Translations under genes and position numbers: made by a program
Notes under the pieces: model-generated
What the model was told of the DNA's origin: nothing
Databases searched by the model: none
What the model saw: the letters and a program-made list of their open reading frames with translations, nothing else
Assembly (NCBI GenBank): GCA_002025645.1
Contig: CP018783.1
Span: 1,612,001 to 1,676,000, forward strand
Source of the DNA: Curtobacterium pusillum
Lineage (GTDB): Bacteria; Actinomycetota; Actinomycetes; Actinomycetales; Microbacteriaceae
Direction of reading: 5' to 3'
DNA length: 64,000 nt
Shown: positions 26,844-34,360 of the stretch, piece after piece
Layout of the letters: each line of letters starts with the position of its first letter
Numbering within the stretch: position 1 is the first letter of the stretch

Positions 26844-27017
26844 ATGGGACTCGACGACAAGATCAAGAACGCTGCTCAGGACCTCGCCGGCAAGGCGAAG
26901 GAGGCCGTCGGCAAGGCGACCGGTGACGACCAGAAGGTCGCCGAGGGCAAGACGGACCAGGCCTCCCCGAGCGTCAAGCAGACCGGCGAGGACGTCAAGG
27001 ACGTCTTCAAGAAGTAA
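26844..27017 (+). CDS. CsbD-family stress protein
   Basis: A 57-residue hydrophilic protein, MGLDDKIKNAAQDLAGKAKE then AVGKATGDDQKVAEGKTDQA, ending DVKDVFKK. This is the CsbD pattern: small, highly charged, Lys/Ala/Asp/Gly-rich. CsbD proteins are general-stress induced with unknown mechanism. A GAAAGGA ribosome site precedes ATG 26844, and a clean hairpin follows at 27035-27059. Confidence 0.9.
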   Translation: MGLDDKIKNAAQDLAGKAKEAVGKATGDDQKVAEGKTDQASPSVKQTGEDVKDVFKK

Positions 27018-27034
27018 GACCTTCGAACCGTGTT

Positions 27035-27059
27035 GGGGCACCCGCGAGTCGGGTGCCCC
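27035..27059 (+). terminator. Intrinsic terminator after csbD-like gene
   Basis: GGGGCACCC-GCGAGTC-GGGTGCCCC is a perfect 9-bp stem with a 7-base loop, 18 bases after the stop. It divides the first seven genes of the cluster from the next. Confidence 0.8.
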
Positions 27060-27093
27060 GGTGCGTTCCGGCGGAACCGAACGAGGAGGAACC

Positions 27094-27996
27094 ATGCAGC
27101 ACGACCCGAACGCGCACTCGCAGGTCACCGAGGTGGCCCTGCCCGCGGAGCTCACGGAGCCGCTGCCCGACGACGCGAACACCGTGACGATCGTCGCGCG
27201 GACCGCGGCGGAGACCGCTCTGGCCGTGCCCGGCGTGCACCACCTCGGCGGGATCGCCGCCCGAGCCGCCGACCAGCTGCGCAAGCAGCTCGGCCGGAGT
27301 GCGGGCACCGCCGGGGTCCAGGTCGACGAGGACGACGGCGCGCTCGGCGTGCAGGTCTCCGTCGTCGTCAGCTACCCGCACCCGGTCATCGCGGTCGCCG
27401 ACGAGGTGCGCAAGCAGGTGTCCGCTGCCACGCGACAGGTCTCGGACGTCCCGACCACCGTCGATGTCCGGGTGCTCGACGTGCACGGCCCGTTCGACGA
27501 CGAGCCCTCGCCGCTCGGCCGAGCCGCCGAGGCGACGGGCGATGCCGTCACGCAGGCCGCGGCCGCCACGACCGACGCGGTCAAGCAGGCCGCGAGCACC
27601 GCCGGAGACGCCGTCAAGCAGGCGGCCGAGGCAACCAGCGACGCCACGAAGCGCGCCGCGACGGCCACCGCGGACGCGACGAAGCGCACCGCAGAGGCGA
27701 CGGCCGACGCTGCGAAGCGCGTGGCCGACGGCGCAGCCGAGACCACCGACCGGGTGAGCGACGCCGCCGCTGATGTCCTGGCCCGGTCGTCCGAGCTCGC
27801 CGCCGATGCAGCGGAGTCCGCGAAGGACGCTGCCGCCGGTGCGCGTGACGCGGTGACGCCCGCGGTCCCCGCCGACCGTGCCGCGGCAGCGGCCGACGCT
27901 GCCGACGACGCAGCGGACGCAGCACAGGACGCCGCGGACGCGGCCGAGTCCGCAGCCCGCTCGGCCGAAGCCGTCGAGCGCCAGGACCGACCGTGA
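27094..27996 (+). CDS. Asp23-like domain fused to LEA-like Ala-rich 11-mer repeats
   Basis: A 300-residue protein. Residues ~10-135 form an Asp23-type domain (VTIVARTAAETALAVPGVHH, VQVSVVVSYPHPVIAVADEV, PTTVDVRVLDVHGP). Residues ~145-295 are an Ala/Thr/Asp/Lys repeat region with 11-residue periodicity (TTDAVKQAAST, AGDAVKQAAEA, TSDATKRAATA, TADATKRTAEA, TADAAKRVADG), as in group 3 LEA proteins, then DAADDAADAAQDAADAAESA. Such repeats form amphipathic helices on drying or membrane contact. ATG 27094 has a GAGGAGGAA ribosome site. Confidence 0.85.
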   Translation: MQHDPNAHSQVTEVALPAELTEPLPDDANTVTIVARTAAETALAVPGVHHLGGIAARAADQLRKQLGRSAGTAGVQVDEDDGALGVQVSVVVSYPHPVIAVADEVRKQVSAATRQVSDVPTTVDVRVLDVHGPFDDEPSPLGRAAEATGDAVTQAAAATTDAVKQAASTAGDAVKQAAEATSDATKRAATATADATKRTAEATADAAKRVADGAAETTDRVSDAAADVLARSSELAADAAESAKDAAAGARDAVTPAVPADRAAAAADAADDAADAAQDAADAAESAARSAEAVERQDRP

Positions 27997-28409
27997 CGAC
28001 CGCGTGGTCGGGCAACCGGCGGACCAAGGTCCGTCGGCCCCGCCCGCGCGGCGTCTGGATCGCGGGCGGGATCGGCATCGTCCTGGTCGTCGGGACCGTG
28101 CTCGGCGTGTTCCTCCCCCTCGTCGGCTTCCTCGGTGGCATCACGGCCACCACGGCAGGGCTCGTGCCGTTCCCGTTCCTCCGTGTCACGGTCGCGGCAC
28201 TGATCGGAGCCGTGGTCGTGCTCGCGCTGTTGCTCCTCGCGTTCACGCGTCGGCACACCACCACGGCCACGATCGCCGTCGTCCTCGCGGTCCTGGTGAG
28301 CCTGGCCGTCACCGCCGTCCCGGTCGTGCTCGTCGCCGTGGGGTCCGCGGACCGTGCGGGCGACGTCTGGCCCATCGTCACGGAGCTCTGGCAACGCTTC
28401 ACCGGCTGA
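27993..28409 (+). CDS. Small polytopic membrane protein of the stress cluster
   Basis: A 138-residue protein starting at GTG 27993 (overlapping the previous stop). After a very basic N terminus (NRRTKVRRPRPRG) there are three or four hydrophobic segments: GVWIAGGIGIVLVVGTVLGV, RVTVAALIGAVVVLALLLLA and IAVVLAVLVSLAVTAVPVVL. I do not recognise a family. Its coupling to the Asp23-LEA gene suggests a membrane partner for it. Confidence 0.7.
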   Translation: MTTAWSGNRRTKVRRPRPRGVWIAGGIGIVLVVGTVLGVFLPLVGFLGGITATTAGLVPFPFLRVTVAALIGAVVVLALLLLAFTRRHTTTATIAVVLAVLVSLAVTAVPVVLVAVGSADRAGDVWPIVTELWQRFTG

Positions 28410-28432
28410 CGGACGCTCCCCACATCACCATC

Positions 28433-28465
28433 GGATCACGACACGCGGAACCCGCGGCGTGATCC
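28433..28465 (+). terminator. Hairpin upstream of the ECF sigma gene
   Basis: GGATCACG (28433-28440) pairs with CGTGATCC (28458-28465) and inner GCGG/CCGC continue the stem. It probably ends the preceding unit, so the sigma gene has its own promoter in 28466-28513. Confidence 0.55.
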
Positions 28466-28513
28466 GTGTCATGTTCGTCGTTCTCTCGACATTGTTCAGG
28501 TGAAGGGAGCACC

Positions 28514-29053
28514 GTGGACAACACCGCAGACGACGACGCCGGTCTCGCACGGCGCCTCGCTTCCGGGGACCGAGCAGCACTCGCGACGGCGTTCGACCGC
28601 TTCGCTCCGACGCTCACCCGGTACGCGTGGGCGATCGCGGGCAGCCGCCAGGACGTCGAGGAACTCGTGCAGGACACGTTCCTGACCCTCTGGCAGCGTG
28701 CCGACGGGCTCCAGCTTCCTACGGGCACGCTCCTGCCGTGGCTGCTGGTGGTGTGCCGCAACCACGCGAAGAACCTCGCCCGGCGGAACGCGAAGCACGC
28801 CGGCGACGAGCTCCCCGCCGAGCTCGCCGCACCCGCGGACACCACCGAGTCGTCCGATCAGCTCCGTTGGGTCCGCGACGAGATCGCCGCCCTGCCGGAG
28901 ACCGACCGCCGGATCTGCGAGCTCTGCCTCCTACAGGGACACTCCTACGGCGAGGCCGCACAGCTGCTCGGACTCAGCGTCGGAGCAGTCACCCAGCGCG
29001 TCTCCCGATCCCGTCGACGACTGCGGAAGGCGGTGCGCCACGATGAACACTGA
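28514..29053 (+). CDS. ECF-type RNA polymerase sigma factor
   Basis: A 179-residue sigma70-family protein with region 2 (FDRFAPTLTRYAWAIAGSRQ; DVEELVQDTFLTLWQRAD) and region 4 (ALPETDRRICELCLLQGHSY; LGLSVGAVTQRVSRSRRRLR). The start is GTG 28514, preceded by GAAGGGAG; an upstream in-frame start would lack region-2 logic. Its stop lies inside the next gene, whose ATG at 29043 overlaps by 11 bases. Placement suggests it controls the Asp23/CsbD cluster; this is inference. Confidence 0.93.
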   Translation: MDNTADDDAGLARRLASGDRAALATAFDRFAPTLTRYAWAIAGSRQDVEELVQDTFLTLWQRADGLQLPTGTLLPWLLVVCRNHAKNLARRNAKHAGDELPAELAAPADTTESSDQLRWVRDEIAALPETDRRICELCLLQGHSYGEAAQLLGLSVGAVTQRVSRSRRRLRKAVRHDEH

Positions 29054-29885
29054 GCCTCCCGTGGGAGACGACCTGCAGCGCATGCTCGTCTCGATGAAGC
29101 AGAACGTCCTCGAGCGTGCCACCCCGCGTCCGAAGCGCCGCGGCCGCCGAGCCGGCATCGCGATCGGCATCGTCGGCGTGCTGTTGCTCGGTGCCGCCGG
29201 TGGCGGTGTCGCACTCGGCCTCATCCCGACCTCCCTCACCGCCGACCCCGCCCCCACGGCGACGACGACGCCGGAGCCGACGCAGACCGAGACGCCCTCC
29301 GGCGCCCCGGTCATCGGCCGACCGACGCCGACGCCGACCCCCACACCGACATCGACCCGGCCGCCGTACTCCCTGTCGGACCCGGGCACGTGGACGATCT
29401 CCGGGGACGAGGTCGGGCCGATCGCGCTCGGCGGCCAGGATGCCGTCGAGACGGACGACCTGATGGGCGTCTTCACCGCCGACACCGGCTGCCTGAACCC
29501 GAACGTCACGTTCTGGAGGCCGGTCGATCCCGCGGCACCGGGGCTCACGGTCGTGCGCGCCGACGACGGGACCGTGCAGAGCATCGAGATCGGGAACGGT
29601 GCGCAGGACGAGGGGACCCACGGCCCGACGACCGTGCAGGGCATCGGGGTCGGCAGCACACTCGCCGAGGTGCGCGCTGCGTTCCCGGACGCCCGCTACA
29701 CGGAACCGCAACCGGGGAACGACACGGACGCGGTCCCGTCCGAATCCCCCTACGGCGGCTGGACGACGACCATCAACGGCGTGTACGTGAGCTTCCGCGT
29801 TCCGCCCGTCGACGAGGAGCAACGGGTCGACGGCGTCTGGGTGAGCACGACCGACCAGGATCCGCCGACCGAGTTCTGCGGCTGA
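29043..29885 (+). CDS. Single-pass membrane protein coupled to the ECF sigma factor (putative anti-sigma)
   Basis: A 280-residue protein overlapping the sigma gene by 11 bases. It has a short cytoplasmic part of ~35 residues (GDDLQRMLVSMKQNVLERAT then basic RPKRRGRRAG), one helix at ~37-58 (IAIGIVGVLLLGAAGGGVAL), a Thr/Pro-rich linker (~70-105) and a ~175-residue outer domain (GTWTISGDEVGPIALGG, GIGVGSTLAEVRAAFPDARY) I do not recognise. The layout is that of an anti-sigma factor but no zinc HxxxCxxC motif is visible in the short cytoplasmic tail. Confidence 0.7.
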   Translation: MNTEPPVGDDLQRMLVSMKQNVLERATPRPKRRGRRAGIAIGIVGVLLLGAAGGGVALGLIPTSLTADPAPTATTTPEPTQTETPSGAPVIGRPTPTPTPTPTSTRPPYSLSDPGTWTISGDEVGPIALGGQDAVETDDLMGVFTADTGCLNPNVTFWRPVDPAAPGLTVVRADDGTVQSIEIGNGAQDEGTHGPTTVQGIGVGSTLAEVRAAFPDARYTEPQPGNDTDAVPSESPYGGWTTTINGVYVSFRVPPVDEEQRVDGVWVSTTDQDPPTEFCG

Positions 29886-29895
29886 CGCCGCGTGC

Positions 29896-29955
29896 CGGAC
29901 TGGAGGCACGGATCACGCGGGCCGGTCGGCTCGCGTGATCCCTGCCTCCAGTCCG
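29896..29955. terminator. Long hairpin of the GACTGGAGGC family
   Basis: CGGACTGGAGGCACGGATCACGCG (29896-29919) pairs with the mirror half ending at 29955 (CGCGTGATCCCTGCCTCCAG), with one mismatch, around ~12 bases. It follows the putative anti-sigma gene by 10 bases and ends just before the -10-like TACCCT (29957-29962) of the next gene. Confidence 0.75.
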
Positions 29956-29968
29956 CTACCCTCGCGAC

Positions 29969-30622
29969 GTGAAGCGTCTCTCACCCGGCCAGCGCTGGGT
30001 CACCGGTCTCGGCACGTTCGCGCTGGTCTGCCTCGTCGTGGGGATCGTCGCGATCGCCGTCGGCGTCGCCAACGGCAACGCGATGTGCGGACCCTTCGAT
30101 GAGGACGGTGTGCTCGAGGCCTGCCCTGGCGACACCTCGGGCATCGTCTGGGGCAGCGTCCTCGGCGTCGTCGGGCTGCTCCACCTCGGCCTCACCGGGC
30201 TCGCGGGAGCGCTCGTGTGGACCTCGTCCCCGACGATCGGCCCGAAGCCGGTCGTGCGCCCCGCTCCCGTCGCCGGCGCCACGCACCGGGTGTTCTCGTA
30301 CGGGACGCTCCGGCAACCGCTCGTACAGGAGTCGCTCTTCGGCGACCACGTGCCGACCGAACCGGACGCGCTGCCCGGGTGGCGACTCGACTGGGTGACG
30401 ATCACCGACCCGGACGTCATCCGGACGAGCGGCTCCGACCGGCACCCGATCCTGCGCCGGGGCGCGCCGGAGGACCGCGTCGACGGCGCGTTCCTCGTGC
30501 TCGGGTACGAGTGGCAGCTGCGCGCGGTGGACGACTACGAGGCCGCGGACTACCAGCGGATCGAGGTCACCCTGGCGTCCGGCAGGACCGCGTGGGTCTA
30601 CGTGGCCGCCGAGGACGCCTGA
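29969..30622 (+). CDS. Membrane-tethered gamma-glutamylcyclotransferase-like (GGCT/AIG2) protein
   Basis: A 217-residue protein. The first ~85 residues carry two helices (FALVCLVVGIVAIAVGVANG; IVWGSVLGVVGLLHLGLTGL). Residues ~105-215 form a GGCT/AIG2-like fold with the signature FSYGTLRQPLVQ, ALPGWRLDWVTI and the probable catalytic Glu in VDDYEAADYQRIEV. Soluble GGCT proteins are usual; a membrane-anchored one is uncommon. GTG 29969 is 6 bases after TACCCT, consistent with a leaderless mRNA. Substrate unknown. Confidence 0.8.
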   Translation: MKRLSPGQRWVTGLGTFALVCLVVGIVAIAVGVANGNAMCGPFDEDGVLEACPGDTSGIVWGSVLGVVGLLHLGLTGLAGALVWTSSPTIGPKPVVRPAPVAGATHRVFSYGTLRQPLVQESLFGDHVPTEPDALPGWRLDWVTITDPDVIRTSGSDRHPILRRGAPEDRVDGAFLVLGYEWQLRAVDDYEAADYQRIEVTLASGRTAWVYVAAEDA

Positions 30623-30677
30623 CGGTCCCCGCGCGCGGCCGAGACTCGGGCCGCGGCGACCGCAGCGCGCGGCCGCC

Positions 30678-31649
30678 TCAGCGCGCGGCCGCCGCCAGAC
30701 GCGCCAGGCCCTCGTCGATCGACACCGCGGGCGCCCACTGCAGGTCGTGCCGGGTCCGGCGCTGGTCGAACCAGTGCGCCGTCGACAACTGCTCGGCGAG
30801 GAACCGCGTCATCGGCGGTTCGTCCTCCCCCGGTCGCACCCGCCACACGGCCTCGACGAGCGACCCGGCGACCCGAGCGACACCGGCCGGCACGTGCACT
30901 CGCGGCGCCGGGGCCCCGGACGCGGTGCAGATGCCGGCGAGCAGGTCGCCGACGGGGCGGGGTTCACCGTTCGTCACGACGTACGCGTTCCCGTGCACGC
31001 CGTCGTCGGTGGCGTGCTCCAGGGCGGCCACCATCGCGGACGCCGCGTTGTCGACGTAGAGCGTGTCGATGAGCGCTGCGCCGGAGTCGAGCAGCGGCAA
31101 CCGCCCCTTGCGTGCGCGGTCGACGATCCGGCCGACGAGCTGCGTGTCGCCGGGCCCCCACACCAGGTGCGGGCGGACCGCGACGACGGCGAACCCGGGG
31201 GCGTCCGATCCGAGAGCGACGAGTTCGGCCGCGGCCTTCGTGCGGGCGTAGTCCCCGCGGGCACGCGCGGGTTCGGCGGGCCCGGCACCGGCGCCCACGA
31301 GGGACGAGCCGGTGTGCGCGACCGACGGCGAGGACACGAACACGAACCGGCCGACGCCCGCCGCCCGGGCAGCCTCGACGAGCGTCCGGGTCCCGTCGAC
31401 GTTCACGCGGACGAAGTCGGTGGGGTCGCCGGCGAGGGAGACCTTCGCGGCGAGGTGGACGACGGCGTCCGTGTCTGCCACAGCACGGGCGACCGCGGCA
31501 CCGTCGGTCATCGTGCCGAGCACGTCCGACACCCCGGGCACGCCCGACGGACGGCGCTGGAAGGTCCGGACCTCGTGCCCGGCGTCCCGCACGGCGGCGG
31601 CGGTCGCCTGACCGAGGAACCCGCTGGCCCCGGTGACGAGGACCCTCAC
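30678..31649 (-). CDS. oleD: OleD-like NAD(P)-dependent 2-alkyl-3-ketoalkanoate reductase
   Basis: A 323-residue extended short-chain dehydrogenase starting at GTG 31649 in the oleBC stop (GTGA). The nucleotide site is RVLVTGASGFLGQATAAAV, the catalytic Tyr/Lys pair is DYARTKAAAE, and RPHLVWGPGDTQLVGRIVDR is the typical SDR region for OleD/3-beta-HSD relatives. In the Ole pathway it reduces the beta-keto acid from OleA to the beta-hydroxy acid. Assigned from its operon position after oleA-oleBC as well as sequence; alone it could be any epimerase-like SDR. Confidence 0.87.
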   Translation of the reverse strand: MRVLVTGASGFLGQATAAAVRDAGHEVRTFQRRPSGVPGVSDVLGTMTDGAAVARAVADTDAVVHLAAKVSLAGDPTDFVRVNVDGTRTLVEAARAAGVGRFVFVSSPSVAHTGSSLVGAGAGPAEPARARGDYARTKAAAELVALGSDAPGFAVVAVRPHLVWGPGDTQLVGRIVDRARKGRLPLLDSGAALIDTLYVDNAASAMVAALEHATDDGVHGNAYVVTNGEPRPVGDLLAGICTASGAPAPRVHVPAGVARVAGSLVEAVWRVRPGEDEPPMTRFLAEQLSTAHWFDQRRTRHDLQWAPAVSIDEGLARLAAAAR

Positions 31650-34360
31650 GGCCGGACCATCCGTCCACCCGACAGCACCGAGTCCGCCCACCGGGACAGC
31701 CGCGCCCGGTCGACCTTCGAGTTGTGCCGGATGTCGGTCGGCAGCACCGGCACGACGAGCACCGCGGCGAGCGGGATCCCCGCGGCGGCCCGGACGGCTC
31801 CCGCCAACGCGGGCGAAGCGAGCGCGGGTCGTCGTGCGGCACGGCCACCGGTGGTCTCCACGACCGCGACGGCCTGCTGGGTCCCGCTCGGCCCGATGCC
31901 CGCGAGGCCAGCACGACCGACACCGTCGACGCGCTCGATGCGCTGCTCGGGACCGACCGGCGTCACGACACCGTCCGGGGTGGTGAGCACGTGCTGCAGC
32001 CGACCCTCGACCCAGAGCCGACCGGAGTCGTCCAGGTGTCCGACGTCACCGGTGCGGTGCCCACGAGGGTCCTCCACCCCGAGGCGGGAGACCCGGTTCT
32101 GCCGCCAGAGCCGGTCGTAGCGCTCCCGGACGTGCGGCGCGGCCACGACGATCTCGCCGGTGATGCCCGGCCCGTCCGTCAGCGCACCGGTCGGCTCGCC
32201 GAAACGGTCGAGCGGCGCGATCCGGACCCGGACGTTCGCGGCCGGGACCCCGACGCAGATGCCCTCCTGGTCGGCGGCACCGGCGGCACGCACGCCGTCC
32301 AGGTCGACGTCGGTCATGAGCAGCCCCTCGGTCATGCCGTACGGGGTGTGCGCGCTCGCGTTCGGCATGAGCTCGGTCGCCGCCGTGAGCAGCGCGGCCG
32401 ACACGGGAGCACCCGCCGACAGGAACAGTCGCACCCGGCCGAGCGCCGAACGGTCGGCCTCGGTCAGCGCGGAGGCGGTGGCCACGACGTTCGCGAGCGC
32501 CGCGGGCGACAGGAACACCACCGTCGCGTCGGCCGCGGTCACGGAGGCAGCAACGGCCGTCGCCGTGAGGGTCCGCGGCGCGGTGACGTCCATGTCCGGC
32601 GCGACCGAACGGGCACCGAGCGCGGGGCCGAGCAGGGCGAAGGGTGCGAAGCCGGCGACGAGTCCGGTGCCGACACCGATGTCGTACTGGGTGGCAAGGG
32701 CGTCCCGGACGGCACCGAGCTGACCGTGCGTGTACACGACGCCCTTCGCCGGACCGGTCGATCCCGACGTGAAGAGCACGGCGGCGGGTGCGTCGGACGA
32801 CGGCGCCTCGGGCAGGGCGGAACCGTGCGCGAGGCGCCGGGCACCGCGACGGGCGACGTCGACGAGCGTGTGCTCCACCCGCAGCGCACGACGAGCGGGC
32901 GCGGGCAGCGCCACGGTCGCGATGCGTCGACCAGGCCAACCGAGCGCGCGGGCGGCACCCAGACCCGGCAGCGCGCCGATGATCCAGTCTGGTCGGGCAC
33001 CGCGGACGGCACGGGTCAGCCCGCGCAGCCCCAGCCCGGCATCGGCCACGACGACGACCGCGCCGATCCGCACGCACGCGTACAGGACGGCGGTCAGGTC
33101 GGCACCCGGGGTCACGAGCAACGAGACGCGGTCACCCGGTCGGACGCCCAGGTCGACGAGCCCCGCTGCGATCTCGTCCACGCGACGGGCGAGGAGTCGC
33201 CACGACACGGTGCGGGGGCCGCCGGCGACGGCCATCTCGACGAGTGCTGCCTCGTCGCTGTCGCGCAGGTCGTCGAGTGCCGCCCAGAGCGGGCGGCTCG
33301 CGTCGGTGCCGGTCCGGGTGTCTGCCTGGAGGGACGGCTCGGCTCCGGCGGGTGCGTGGCCGTCCGGCAGGTGGTCACGGATCCAGTCGAACACCGTCCC
33401 GGCGACGTCGGCGTCGTCGGGCAGCAGGTGGCCGGCGCCCTCGAAACGGTGGACGTCGGCCTGCGGCAGACGCTCGGCGAGGTCGTCCAGGTACCGCTCG
33501 AGGAACACCGGATCGCGCGGCCCCCACATGAGCAGCGCCGGGACCTCGAGCGCCGCGACCCCAGCGGCGATCCGGTCGAGCTCGGGCGCACTCGGGTGCG
33601 TCGCGTCGACGGGGATGTCCGCCACGAAGCCCCCCACGCCACCGCGACGGGCAGCACCCCGGTACGGCGCCCGGTACGCGTCGGCGACGGGACGGTCGAG
33701 CCGCGGGTGCGCGATCGCGAGCGTCGTCTCGAGGAACGCCGGCGTCACGACGGTCGCCCGACCGAGCAGCTGCGGACGGAGTGCGAGCCGCAACGGAGCG
33801 GGAATCGGGGCGTCATCGGGCTGGTGCACGGCGGTGTTGCACGTCGTGACGCCCACCACGAGGTCCGGGTGGTCGACCGCCCACCCGAGCGACACCACAC
33901 CGCCCCAGTCGTGGCCCAGCGTGACGACCGGTCCGGTCAGTCCGAGTTCGTCGGTCAGGGCGCCCAGGTCGGCGACGCGCTGCGGCAGCCCCCGCTGGAC
34001 CCCGGTGCGCTCCGAGAAGCCCATGTCGAGCTGGTCGACCGCGACCACGCGCCAGGCGGGACCACCGGCGGCGGCGACCTCCAGCGAGGTGCGGAGCACC
34101 GACCGCCACAGGTACGACCACGTCGGGTTGCCGTGCACGCACAGCAGCGTGCCGACCGGTTCCACGCCGAGCGCGGCCAGGGAGCCGGCCGTGTCGAGGA
34201 GGTGCCACGTGCGCTCGTGGCGATCCGTTCCTCCAGGACGACCTCCGGACGACCCCGGCACCGTGACCAGACGCGACCATGCGGGGTCGAGCCCGGGCAG
34301 GGAGGGCGGCTGCGTCGCCGGAGCCGTGCTCGCGGCGACGCGGGGCAACCCGGCTGTCAC
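31646..34360 (-). CDS. oleBC: OleBC fusion: beta-lactone decarboxylase plus beta-lactone synthetase
   Basis: A 904-residue fusion. Residues ~45-335 are an alpha/beta hydrolase of haloalkane-dehalogenase type: CVHGNPTWSYLWRSVL, nucleophile Asp151 in LGHDWGG, and His311 in GAGHLLPDD, as in OleB. Residues ~355-900 are an AMP-ligase-like domain: LFTSGSTGPAKGVVYTHGQL (about 530-548), TPYGMTEGLLM and a C-terminal KVDRARLSRW, as in OleC. The OleC part closes a beta-lactone from the 2-alkyl-3-hydroxy acid with ATP; the OleB part removes CO2 to give the olefin. Fused OleBC is known from Micrococcus and other actinobacteria. The start is GTG 34360 in the oleA stop. Confidence 0.93.
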   Translation of the reverse strand: MTAGLPRVAASTAPATQPPSLPGLDPAWSRLVTVPGSSGGRPGGTDRHERTWHLLDTAGSLAALGVEPVGTLLCVHGNPTWSYLWRSVLRTSLEVAAAGGPAWRVVAVDQLDMGFSERTGVQRGLPQRVADLGALTDELGLTGPVVTLGHDWGGVVSLGWAVDHPDLVVGVTTCNTAVHQPDDAPIPAPLRLALRPQLLGRATVVTPAFLETTLAIAHPRLDRPVADAYRAPYRGAARRGGVGGFVADIPVDATHPSAPELDRIAAGVAALEVPALLMWGPRDPVFLERYLDDLAERLPQADVHRFEGAGHLLPDDADVAGTVFDWIRDHLPDGHAPAGAEPSLQADTRTGTDASRPLWAALDDLRDSDEAALVEMAVAGGPRTVSWRLLARRVDEIAAGLVDLGVRPGDRVSLLVTPGADLTAVLYACVRIGAVVVVADAGLGLRGLTRAVRGARPDWIIGALPGLGAARALGWPGRRIATVALPAPARRALRVEHTLVDVARRGARRLAHGSALPEAPSSDAPAAVLFTSGSTGPAKGVVYTHGQLGAVRDALATQYDIGVGTGLVAGFAPFALLGPALGARSVAPDMDVTAPRTLTATAVAASVTAADATVVFLSPAALANVVATASALTEADRSALGRVRLFLSAGAPVSAALLTAATELMPNASAHTPYGMTEGLLMTDVDLDGVRAAGAADQEGICVGVPAANVRVRIAPLDRFGEPTGALTDGPGITGEIVVAAPHVRERYDRLWRQNRVSRLGVEDPRGHRTGDVGHLDDSGRLWVEGRLQHVLTTPDGVVTPVGPEQRIERVDGVGRAGLAGIGPSGTQQAVAVVETTGGRAARRPALASPALAGAVRAAAGIPLAAVLVVPVLPTDIRHNSKVDRARLSRWADSVLSGGRMVRP

